From Pezizomycotina sp. ARF18 (lineage: Eukaryota; Ascomycota), in assembly GCA_002224055.1 (NCBI GenBank), contig AZLU01000022.1, positions 248,001 through 312,000 on the forward strand: a stretch of DNA of 64,000 nucleotides, given 5' to 3'. Positions 24,401-34,874 of the stretch are shown here, piece after piece (positions within the stretch are counted from its first letter, which is position 1; every line of letters begins with the position of its first letter). Below the pieces are notes generated by a model. The model ran no database searches. It was not told the DNA's origin and saw only the letters and a list, made by a program, of their open reading frames with translations. The position numbers were made by a program, and so were the translations under genes.

Positions 24401-26008
24401 TATGAATATTCTGACCTACATTTCGATCAAAAATGACAAATTGTACGATTTTGTCCTGTCAATGATCAAAGACGAGGGGGACCCGCTTTAGCTCCTACGC
24501 CCAGCTTGAGAGCTATTCTCACCGCGGCGGAAAACGGGCCGGCCGTATTTCGGAAGTTTTTGCATTCCAACGAAATTACCTCTCAGGTACTCGAAGATGC
24601 CCTGCTCAAGTCCACCTACAGGGACAAGGATCAGAGCGCTTGCTGGAGCCTCGAAACTACCGCAGCGCTCTTACGCCACGGTGCCGATCCCAATGTCGCC
24701 CTGCAGAATATCGTAAAACACGAGGACGGCGCGTATGTCGACGCTCTGGCTCGGTGCTTAGTTAAAGCCGGCGCTACAACTACCGACAAGCCCGATCTGC
24801 TACGCGGCGTAATAGAACGCGGCCGACACTTTCAGGTTCTAGAGCTATTACTGGACGCCGGAGCCGATCTTGAAGCATACGGCGTCGACCTTCTTCTGTC
24901 TGCCGTGCGCGAGAAAAACGTCGCGGCCGCGGCCCTTTTGCTCGACAGGGGTGTGCCCTTGGAAATATACTTTAACAGGCTCACGCCTTTACAAGTTGCC
25001 GCGGGCGCTTCCGAGGGCGACTGTAGGATGATCGAATTTTTGCTGCGTCGAGGGGCCGACATAAACTTCCCGGCGCATCACGAGGGAGGAATGACGGCCC
25101 TGCAGGCCGCGTGCGATTCCGAGGACCTAGTATGTGTAAAGCTTTTGATTAAGCATGGCGCGGATGTAAATGCCGAGCCTGCCGAGCTTAAGGGTATTAC
25201 TGCTCTCGACGGGGCTCTTGGCCCGGGCTATTGCCCTCGACTGACCGAAAAGAGGTGCCAAATATTTCAAACCCTATTAGATCACGGTGCGGATCCCGTC
25301 CAGCGGAGCGGGGACAGAGAAAACCAACTCCTTCTCAGACTTTGTCAAGATGCCGGTTTGGAGCTTTTACGGCAAGTCCTCGAAATCCGCCAGCAAAAGG
25401 GTGCGAATCCAAACGAAGTGTTCTTGGCGAACGTCGGGGACTTTCACGGTAGCGTCCTGCAGTACGCACCGCGAATGGAAAGTTTAAAGGTATTTCAACT
25501 GCTTATAGAGTATGGCGCAGATATCCATTTACCTGCAGTTTCCTATCACGGGGAAACGGCTCTTCAGAGCGCGGCAAGTGAATTAGATTCTTTTCGTATA
25601 GTCAAATACTTGCTCGATCATAACGTGGACGTAAACGAGAAGCCGGCGGTGATCGCAGGTAAAACCGCCATGCACGGCGCCGCTATATGTGGAAGTATCC
25701 CTATCGCCGAGCTTCTATTGGAGAAAGGGGCCGACATTAACGCCGTAGTGGAAGGCAGTATCAATGATTGGCGCGACCCTTTGGAGGCTGCAGTTCATCA
25801 TGGGTCCTTGGATATGGTGTACTGGTTGGTAGAGCATGGCGCGACGGGAGATGTAACGTCCAGCAGTCCTTACGGGAAAGCCATAGAGAACGCGGAGGAA
25901 AAATATTCTGGATACTCTGAAATAGCGAAATACCTCAAGTCTGTTCAGCTCGAAAGAGAGATCGCCCAGCAGGCCAAGGAACTGGCCTCCGCCGTTCAAA
26001 ATGAATAG
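21420..26008 (+). CDS. Clr5-domain ankyrin-repeat protein
   Basis: The start at 21420 opens a Clr5 domain (W..YKQLITDL...L.EVMKLV....GLDAS..QYK....WG), about residues 3-55, known at the N-terminus of many fungal ankyrin proteins and of the fission yeast silencing factor Clr5. A basic linker follows. Three introns keep phase: 21788-22092 (GTAAGT to TTCAG), 22602-22667 (GTGAGT, branch ACTAAT, CAAG) and 23822-24081 (GTGAGG to CTAG). Exon 3 has a helical block (RKELVTELGLILPERNQGE) common in this class. Exon 4 has about ten ankyrin repeats ending in G-A-D-[IVP]-N/H units, the last 500 codons being open to 26008. About five one-base frame changes occur, near 21432, 21595, 22430, 23250 and in the G-run at 24478; the run of C at 23010 may hide another. 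Estimated length about 1,300 residues. Likely role: DNA or chromatin binding via Clr5 with protein binding via ankyrins; inferred. Confidence 0.8.
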
Positions 26009-27240
26009 TTGAAAGGCTTTTTTTTTTTTTTTTTTTTGGTAAGTGTGATAAATAGAACCTTTGGGACGTGACGGTTTTCATATGTACATCGCGGAAGCTC
26101 TAGCTAGGTAACATCCTTTTTGGCTATCTACTTACTAGGCCTCTTTGGCTTACAAGCAGAGCATTTTCCTTGTACCACCGTTGTTGTCTGTTGAGGCACA
26201 GCGCAAGAGTTGCCAGTGGTACAGCGTTCTGTTGATATTTCAATCGTATGCCCGCACCCGATATATTTTTCATTTTTCGTTGTGCACATTTTCGTTATCT
26301 AGGTATATTAGAAAGTCGAATAGCTTTGATACAATACAAAGTAAGTGGTTATAGCTGGGAGGGAGGAGAGTACATGTTAAGACCTAAACACCTAATGAGA
26401 GATAACTCAAAAAAAAAAAAAACAAAAAAAAAGTTCTCAAGCTCATACATTTTCGTTTTTTTTTTTTTTTTTTTTTATGATGTCATACAGCTAATAGCTC
26501 AAGTTACAAGATTCATAATTAGTATATTCGAGCTTAATTTAGAAAGATTTATATTTATTGACACTGAGACTTCATTGAAATATACGCCAACTTAAACTTA
26601 TTTAAAACTGTAGACAAAATTTCTTTAGAACATAAACAAAGAAACAAGGACAAAGTAAAAGAAAGATCGTTATATATAAATTGGCTCGTATCATTGAAGC
26701 GAATGAATTTACGAAACTTCTTTGATTTTCTTTCACGCCCTGCTAAATTGGATAGTCTTTATCACTTAGAGCCTTCATCAAGCTCCTATTCGTCTGGTTA
26801 CACTTGAAAGAGTAGGCTTTGTCTACAAGTTAATAGTTATCAACTTGCCTCGATAGCTCATGAATCAACTACTACTCTTAACCTCGCGGCACGCCTGCGG
26901 ACCGTGAAGCTGGTCTGCCGGCTCCTTTTAACGAAAACGAAAACTTCGGTTGACTTGACTTACTTTTCGGAAAAGCAGAATCCCATTTTCTCTAAAACAT
27001 CGTTACTATTATATCCTCACGGCCAAGGAAATTATATATAAGAACGCTAAAAAAAACTAGAAGCCGATTGAGTATTGACCAACTAGTGGTATTAATTAAG
27101 GACTTCTGCGAAGTTTTTAAAGTACCGATTCTATTATTTGACCTCTCTACTTCCGATAACGTACGTCCTGTCGTGTCACCATTGAAGGGGATGACAGTCT
27201 CAAAGCTATAATATATCGAGATGTCACAGGAGAACACCGA
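26009..27240. other. Intergenic, no supported gene
   Basis: AT-rich spacer downstream of the ankyrin gene, with T-runs near 26019-26037 and 26458-26476 and an A-run near 26410. No coding pattern seen. Confidence 0.55.
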
Positions 27241-27552
27241 CAAAATTTACCGTTGTAAGTTTCAGATTATCCTTCTCCACGCCGCCTAACTCTGGAGAGT
27301 CTTACACCTGTCGCCTCCCCGCATTATTCAAATTTATCCTTCTAATACTCTACCTCTCGTCCCGCTTGTCTAGCGACGATTCGTCCCTAAGATAAATGGT
27401 GCGTGATAACAATCGAGAAGTTAAACTTAATAACCTTTTGAAGAAGACTAAAGAGGGATATAACTCGCTGGCTACCCCGACGATATTAAGGAGTCTTAAA
27501 AAAGGCCAGATTAGATTAATTCTACGACCCCTAGATTCTATCCGGACCCTAG

Positions 27553-27650
27553 CCAGGTAATAAAGCGGATAATAATGATAATAATTTGATTTAAACGTCC
27601 ATCTAAATACATGCTTATCAAGGGTACCTATTTGACACCAGCCATCGCGA
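27553..27650. repeat. Repeat copy shared with 17.43-17.52 kb
   Basis: Carries GTCCATCTAAATACATGC with flanks like those at 17460-17510; differences are mostly transitions and small gaps. Lies within the decayed block. Confidence 0.45.
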
Positions 27651-28045
27651 TCCCCATCTAATAAATGCTGCTAAAATAATCCTTAATAGTAAAGAGCAAA
27701 AACAGCTGTAGGTTAAACAAGAGACGTTTTAGAACATCTTAAGAGTAAAAAAAAAAGATTAGTTAGTTCCCCAAGTGGGCCGTATAAGTTAAAAGAAGAT
27801 GGAAAGATGTTATCACGAGAATATTAAAACCGACGGCAACAAAAAACTAAGTAATACCTAGGAAACTTAAGATAGTTAATTTTAAGGCTTTTTTACGTAT
27901 TGACTACCCAAGATATTAGCGTTAAAGGTCTTAGCCGCTACGCGCTATATAGCCTTACTATCATTTTCATAATATAATACAAGAGTAAAAAGGTTTTAGA
28001 AACCTACAATTTTTTATTTATTTTTCGCGTTTGACGTACTGCGTT

Positions 28046-28219
28046 TAATTTGTTGGAGCACCGTGGAGAGGGATCGATCATTGTCTTGATTGATGTAGGA
28101 ACACCATTACCATAGATCATGTATATGCCTTATTGTACATAAATAGGGGAGCTTTCCTCCATCCTTATCCATCAATCAAGACAATGATCGATCCCTCTCC
28201 ACGGTGCTCCAACATAATT
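28046..28219. mobile_element. Palindromic solo LTR with target duplication
   Basis: A 164-bp unit (28051-28214) begins TGTTGGAGCACC and ends GGTGCTCCAACA, flanked by the direct repeat TAATT (28046-28050 and 28215-28219). Its ends are perfect 45-bp inverted repeats (28051-28095 and 28170-28214). The inner 121 bp (28094-28214) is the same LTR as in the Copia element at 48.0-55.3 kb, nearly unmutated. The extra 43 bp on the left is the reverse complement of the LTR's own right end. Confidence 0.85.
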
Positions 28220-29570
28220 TATACTACTCATATTCGCTTATTAGCAACACTCAGGAATACCGTTCTCCTAAGGACTTAAAGCCATATATAAAAACTAACT
28301 TTATAATGGTATAAATGATCTAATAATTAAATTAACTTATTGTGACTATACTCTTTCTAGGCTAGTAGAACTGAGGGTTGCCTGGCTAACTATAACTAGT
28401 TTTATAACCAAGAAACGTTAATTATAGGGGAGGTTAGAATGTGTATAAAGAACCTATAAATGTTAATGCATTCATAGCTAGTGGCTGTGGTAAAGATTTT
28501 CTACGAGGATTTTTACTTTAGATAAACTTTACCGATTTTAAATTTGAGTAGCTTTCTGGACTTATAAGATAATAGATTCTAAGAGTACATATTCTTTATA
28601 GATAGTAGAAACGATTTAGTAACGAACTTAACAAATATAAAAAAAATTTTTAAGTACTTTATAAGTAAAAGAAGAGCGAAAAATAGTTCAAAAAAATTCC
28701 AAAAAAAAAAAGAACGAGACAGTGACATGGTTTGACGCGAATTGTAGCTATTAAAAATACTTTAACCACTAATATTTACTATAGGCTTATAAAAGAAGAG
28801 TATGCCAATAATAGAAGGATATTTTATTACTAATATGTTATATAGCGTACCAAAAGGCCCAGATTAGGTTCATTTCCAGGTTCCTAAGCTTGCAGGAAAC
28901 TAGACTAAAAGGATTCAAAGCTCGGAAACGAATATATGCTATAGCTGGGAGAAAACATTGATTTTCATAGAGAAAGTAACTAATGGGTTTCTTGGTTTAG
29001 AAGATATTATAAGAAGAATATTATGAAAAAGGATTGTAGAATAACCGTTAAATATTAATAAAGTATAAATAATATAAAATAAAATATAAGGCCGATCTTT
29101 TAAGTAGACGCTCAGATTACCAGCTAGAAAAAAAGTATAAAGAACTACTCTTAGTATACTAGTAGGAGGAATACCTCCAAGTAAACTTAAGTATCCGATC
29201 TCATATATCGAGGCTCGATGATTCCTTCTCAAACTAAATTTCTTATAAAGTAATATTACACGTTCATATGCCTAGTTCTACCATAATATTTATAATCCTC
29301 CCGAATACTGATAGCGCTTTAGCTATTTATATACATCTTAATACTGGATAACGCCTCAGACTTTAAGGCGCGTTATATGTTCTTATGCTCTTTAGCATGC
29401 GAAGTACTTAGAGAGCTTCCCGCGAAGCCCTCCCTATAGCTATATACTCTGCCTTTGTACTGCTAGTCGCTACAGTACTACTAGTCGCTACAGTACGTTA
29501 TTTCTTCAAACAGGACGAGATGACTGTTTATTATATACTACGATATATCTAGTGGCATATCTGCGAGTGA

Positions 29571-30057
29571 GCTTACATCCAGCGAGTTGCCATTACTTCT
29601 CCTTTCTGCTTTTTCTTCCGTTCCTTAGCCAAACAGGCAGATCCTTGCCCACAGACGCCGTCTAATAGCCACGAACTGCCTATTTACTCCGTTTCTTTAC
29701 GTTTGCCTCGGGTTCCCACGATGGTTCTCCCGTCCTGCCTTCCAGGCTACGTGATATCCTCTTTTCTCATCGAAATCCAATATCGTGTCCATATCGTGTC
29801 CACTTCGTGCTCTGGTCCTCCACTCTTCGTGGTTCTCAACAGGGGAATGACTGTCGTGGCAACGCATTTGCACTTGTCACCGACCTCGCTGAACCCAACG
29901 GTGCCTCTGCCAGTACTGTTCCTCTGTCACTTTTGCGGGTGCCTCCCTTTCTTTTGTGCAATCCTTTCGGAGTCTGCTAACGTTGAATACTTTGTGGAGT
30001 TTTCAATGCTCTGGGATATCCAGTTCACGATGGGCGAATGAGCGAAACTGCGATACA
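29571..30057. other. Moderate-GC spacer, no supported gene
   Basis: Non-RIP-like DNA between the decayed Copia block and the dispersed repeat. A 112-codon plus-strand stretch (29703-30041) is open, but has no recognisable domain and could belong to the same element as the repeat that follows. Confidence 0.35.
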
Positions 30058-30292
30058 GCCATCGAGTTAGAGTGAGTAAGAGAGTGAGTGAGTGGCGATC
30101 GATCGGATTCAAGCGAATACAAGCGAATAGCTAGTAAGAAGCAATAAATAACCTAACTCTAAGTACGGGAAAAAAAAAAAAAAATAGGGGTTATTTCTTG
30201 TCACGGCGGCGTATATCCCGTACCGGTACCGGCGCCGTTCCCTGTGCCGCGCCATCCCGCATCGGGCATCGCCCCTCGCTTAGCACCACTCC
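30058..30292 (+). repeat. GC-rich dispersed repeat, copy 2
   Basis: Second copy of the unit at 20055-20262, again with an A-run in front of the GC-rich core (30195-30290). Upstream words GTGAGTGAG, GCGATCGA and GCGAATAC are in the same order as in copy 1. Followed by AT-rich DNA and a short (TA)n near 30423-30443. Confidence 0.7.
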
Positions 30293-31276
30293 AGGCTGCC
30301 TGACCACTGCCTTTTTTAAGTGCTTTAACTCTTATATAAAGTCGATTATACCGCGTGGTAAAATAAATTATTTATATAATTCTTAAGTAATATACTGTCT
30401 ATCACTTTTATTTCTTTTGATCTATATATATATATATATATATCTTAATTTTAATCTAATATGTTCTAGGTCCTCGGATAGATGAACATCCGGCGATATT
30501 TTGACAAATACGTTCGCTGATGAGATCGCGGCGCGTACTGAAGGTCTGAGTTGTATAAGGCTATCGCCAATCAGTGGAAAATCTTCCGGCTTGATGTATA
30601 TCTGTTGTCTCTGCGCAGCCATTTCACGCCACATGTAAGGACTCAACAGGTAAGGCATCTCCACCTGACTTCATTGGCTGATCTTCAGGTAATCGACAGA
30701 TATATTACTCAACGCATATACCACTTACTGCACATCCCCTTGGCTTTTCAGGATGTCATATAGCACATGTCATTGGCTCCCTAGCGGCTTGAACTATTTC
30801 TGTGGCGTCGTGCTACAATGCCAAGCCGGAACTAGCTTCTTCCGAGGCCAATTCTGATCGGCTGAGAGCAATTGCCGTTTAGAAGAGAAAGATTTGAAAC
30901 TGGACTGGACGCCAAGACGAAGGCTATTTTGACTTTTTTTTTTCAGCCCCACCGTTATTAGCTCGCTAAGGGCTTACATCCAGCGCCAGGGCTGAGAAAA
31001 GAGATTTATAAAAAACGAGGAAGATAAGGAAATTGTAACAGTAGCAGAACTAGGGGAAGGCTCGAGCGTGGGTGGAGAAGCTTAGGAGAGTATGGGATCA
31101 GTGCGCTGTTCGTAGTAGAGAACATGTTGAGATATAAGAACGGCTGATACCCTCTTCCCTCAGGGATTTCATCTTTTTGTTTACGTTTCCCTTAACCGTT
31201 CTCAATCTCTGAGTCTGCGAGGTTTCATAGCCGAAGATCACGAACGAAGCTCATTTCATACGAGAAACAGTTCAAG
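30293..31276. other. Intergenic, no supported gene
   Basis: AT-rich at first, then mixed composition. Short open stretches at 30422-30664 (minus) and 30551-30763 (plus) overlap and have no recognisable content. Confidence 0.45.
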
Positions 31277-31939
31277 ATGTTAACCCGTCTCCAAGTGATA
31301 AACTACATCCTGGTCCTCTTCCGTCGTGGCTACTCCTGATCTACGCGATCCTCTTTCCTCTACGTCAGCTCATCCTCTCACGAAAGGTTGATAGATACTC
31401 GACCCGCCATGTCTTGCCATACTAAACAGGACATGGTTCCCCCACAATACGTCCACGTTCTTCATCCTCGCAGTAACCGGAATTGCGATCGATGAGATCG
31501 TCCACTTAGCACTTTCGAAGCAATCGCTCGGCGTGCTGTACTTCACGCCCGTGGGCACGCTCGTTGCGCTGTTCGTGCACCACATCAGCATACTACGGGA
31601 CTTCGACATCGGTACTAATACCGCTTACGTACGCCGTCGCCGGTTCTTCTTCGGCGCTACTCTCCCCCGCTGGAGCGGGGGCCGCTGGTAGCGTACTGGC
31701 TCTTTGAGATCGCGGTTCAGAGCGGGAAAACGCACGAATTGGCGAGGCTGAAGGAGGTTAAGGGCGACGTGCCGAAGGATTATAAGCTGTCGAGGCAGAT
31801 ATTCGACGTCATTATAATTATTTGTCTGTTTGCGGTATTGTTGATATTGGAGTATTTCAAGGGACAGACATACCTTTGGCTGAAGAGGGGTGAAGGGAGA
31901 CCGAGGGACGTGGAGGATAGCGAGCCTATTGCTGTGTAA
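31277..31939 (+). CDS. Four-pass membrane protein, hypothetical, frame-broken
   Basis: The ATG at 31277 is the likely start. Reading across frames shows hydrophobic segments in order: WLLLIYAILFPLRQLIL, TFFILAVTGIAIDEIVHLAL, FTPVGTLVALFVHHI, and near the end DVIIIICLFAVLLILEYF. Between the third and fourth lies WLFEIAVQSGKTHELARLKE, which looks like a cytoplasmic loop. The last 66 codons (31739-31939) are open to the stop and end in an acidic tail. At least three one-base frame changes are needed, near 31290, 31445 and 31680. I do not recognise the family. Confidence 0.5.
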
Positions 31940-32442
31940 GTTTCATATCTTTGCCTTCATGAAATATATCTCTTGAATGTTTAAAAGGTTTTAGATTCAA
32001 TATCTCTGAACTAACCGCCGTGATTTTTTTTTTTTAATGGAAATAGACTACAAGTCGCAACCCGAAAGAGGAGAAAGCAGCACCTGTTTGAGCAGAGATA
32101 TCATATATTTTGGTAGGATGGTAATTGTTTCTTATTCGGTGGAATGAACATATTTTTTGTCTCTTTTAGTATATAGGTAAACGTGAATATATATCTATTA
32201 TACTAGTACACTATTCTACAAGTATAACAATATACTTCAAACCGAAATCCAGGTTGTCATCTAAAGATACAGGACACTTTATGTGTCTAATCTAAGACTC
32301 GCCAAAAGAAATATTAAGCCTGAGGGAAGACATGATCTGTCTAGAGGATAGCATTACTTACATCTTGAATACAGATTGAATATACTTTATTGAGAATCGT
32401 AACAATACAAAGCGTTTCAGCGAGAATGGCTAAAACCCTCTA

Positions 32443-34484
32443 TTGAATAACTCCTCGGCGCCAAATTCATACGAATCCCCATCCTGGTCTATTACTAGTA
32501 GGCCTAGCTCTCTCTGCCTGCCAGACTGGACAAAGCAAGTCAAAGTCATGCTGAAACCAAGGCTGGTTTATATTCTCATGCTGTTGATTTCCAGCGGCCC
32601 ATCTGTGCATTTTATCCTCTCTCCTTTACGCTTGACTTCATTTGTTGAATTTGCTGCTGTATTTTGTGGAGAATTGACTATTTTCTTTATTTCGGCGTTG
32701 AGCTCCTCGGATTCGATAACTTTGCCTGAATCGACGCCTAGTACCCAAGATTTATATGCCCAACATTTTTGCTTACGATTGTTGCCTTTACACGATGCTG
32801 TCCTCGGCTTTTATCTCTTATGATTGAATGGTTCTGGATATTTACATTCTCAACTAATGGACCGGCTGGGGTCCAATCCAACCCTGTTGATTCCAGCTCG
32901 TTCGATTTTCAACTCGTATGCTAGACGTTTACATTCAAGAAAACTGAAGCTGTATATGGACATTTACCAACACGTTTGTTATAAAATGTTCCCATCTATC
33001 ACAGGCCTTGTGGAGCCTCTACTTGGAGCATTTCTGCACCCACAGTCTCTCGAAGAGCTTGTTATATGCCAGGTATCTTTCCTGAAGACGTCCAAAAGCA
33101 CCTTGATCTAAAAACATTACTCCCACAAGGATCCATGCTGAAGATATTATGGTGTAGTTGTCTGACATTTGTTGGATCTGTAAGACTTGACGGTGTCGAA
33201 ATGGGGGAGATAACTACGCCTTTCCCTCTGCTTGAGGAAGTCCGATTGAATCTATTTGATAGGGAACTCGAAGACCCGGGGTCAAATTTTGCCCTCTCTA
33301 TGCCCAAATTGCAGAAATGCCGAAGGCTTGTCCTGGACACAGCCCCGCCCCCTAACGATATACAACTTCGCATGGATACATCTGATGAATGGCTTAACCA
33401 ATTCGCAGAGAGGCGATTTCGAAAACGGAAAGAAATTATGGAGAGCGTTGCGATCGCTATGCCATCATTGCAAGAATTCGAGTGGTTTGAAAGAACTCCA
33501 ATTTGCGACCACAAGTTCGTAATGGATATTAGCCGCAGTACTTTGCAAAAAGCGACTAAGCTAAGTTACAAGATTCGCAGAGAGTATACCCCAGATCATT
33601 TGTACAGGCAGGAGTATTCTTCTCAGGAGGTCATTGAGTATCCACCAGGAAATTTAAACAGGGTGTACGTGTTCAACAACGGCAAACAAAGCCCTGAGTA
33701 CATCAATACTAATTTAGGAAATAAGAGAGGCCCCCTAAGCGATGGGAGGCCGCAACGCGGAGGGAGGGCGTTGCGTAAGATATTGAATATCCAGTGTACT
33801 AGCTCAAATTACTGGATAATTGTTCACTTTACTCCTTTTATAATCGGTGTCTCTATATTATTTGATCGGAAACGAGATGCGATATCCTCCATGAAAAAGC
33901 CAGTGTCTGAACTATATGCGCCGGTAAGCGGGTTTGAAAGCCCAGGCGGCTTACTAGGCTTGTATTCTAAGCTCATGTGGAAGAAAATTACGAAAGGAAT
34001 ACCAGGCTTTCATAAAATACAAGTCGTATTACCCGAAGAGTATTACCCTCCTAGTGAAGCCGACAGTGACGTAATTTTCTGTCCAGGTCTGCTCGAGGAT
34101 GAAATAAATGCCTGGATAAATTATAGGAGCACGATCATTGTTATACCACTAATTACATTTCCTTTCTCTCCAAGCTCAACAGCATCGGAGAGATCAATTA
34201 TTTCGTGGATATTTACTTTACCATTTCGCGTTATTTTCATATATGAAATTATAACTTTGACAGTTACTTCGACCTCGGTAACTACGACGTGGAAGTTCTA
34301 CCGATGCCATCCGCTACGGGAAACATGCACCGCTCCCCTTATTTTATATCCCCACTCTTACTCTAACAGAGCGGGTTTCCTCGGACTACGACATCTAGAA
34401 CCTCATTGCTATGCGGGTATCATTATCGATTCTTGGAAACATTCCCTCAAATATGTAAGCGTACCGCTTTCAAATGCTCCATGA
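32443..34484 (+). CDS. F-box-like family, paralog 1 (no F-box exon seen)
   Basis: From about 32960 the reading matches the middle and end of the other paralogs: EPLLGAFLHPQSLEELVIC, a Leu-rich stretch, 'MPKLQKCRRLVLD', then 'MPSLQEFEWFE' followed by a basic segment, ending as homologous sequence near 33650. One frame change lies near 33075. The same frame stays open to 34484, about 280 more codons of unassigned sequence with possible membrane-like stretches; this may be a C-terminal extension, a second damaged copy, or chance. The F-box-like exon and the conserved intron are not visible upstream (32443-32960 is open but unlike the F-box exon), so this copy is probably 5'-truncated. Confidence 0.5.
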
Positions 34485-34691
34485 ATCCGTACTTCTAAAT
34501 GCTTAATCGGCTTCTTCAATCCCTTGAGAACATATATACAGGTGTTCTATATGGGATACACCTCAAATTTTAGTTCCATTTTCGTAGATAATCCAAGTGT
34601 TATTACTTTGTATTTGTAAATGAGATGAATTGCATGCGACGAGTAAGAGCGACCAGGCTTTCGAATCCCCGTCTTATGGATTCGACCCAGG

Positions 34692-34699
34692 TATAAATA
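34692..34699 (+). promoter_or_regulatory. TATA-like box of F-box-like paralog 2
   Basis: TATAAATA followed by a CT-rich leader, 183 bases before the start codon at 34875. A good core-promoter match by position; no other factor sites assigned. Confidence 0.4.
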
Positions 34700-34874
34700 G
34701 ATAAATAGTTGCCGGAGCGTCCTGCTTCTCGTTCCTTCATCTAACCAATCTCACATTACAACGATATATTGCAATCTAAATATTGGTAGCGTTCTGACTT
34801 TAAACAACCCTCCGCCCGATATCCGTTCTCGAATACTTTTGAGCATCTTAGCGTTGTTTCTGATCCTCTATCTC

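Larger units (their letters stand above)
27241..29570 (-). mobile_element. Decayed Copia-like retrotransposon block
   Basis: AT-rich, TpA-rich block. On the minus strand at about 29380-29500 an RNase H-like end of a Copia polyprotein is recognisable (SST-x-AEYIA followed by an EAL block). A short tandem duplication of about 18 bases lies in it (29459-29494). The rest is too mutated to assign part by part. Old, broken many times, with no paired terminal repeats. A much younger palindromic solo LTR sits inside the block. Confidence 0.5.

Noticed and set aside
24832-25999. Open frames antisense to or out of frame with the ankyrin exon (24832-25062, 25231-25487, 25715-25999)
   Set aside because: They overlap the strongly supported ankyrin frame and show no domain.
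28051-28214. A classical DNA-transposon MITE
   Set aside because: The inner 121 bp is the Copia LTR and the target duplication is 5 bp, so an LTR origin explains it better; no TA or TTAA target is seen.
34640-34700. Text like a tRNA T-loop (TTTCGAATCCCC)
   Set aside because: No matching acceptor stem, D-arm or anticodon stem could be folded around it.
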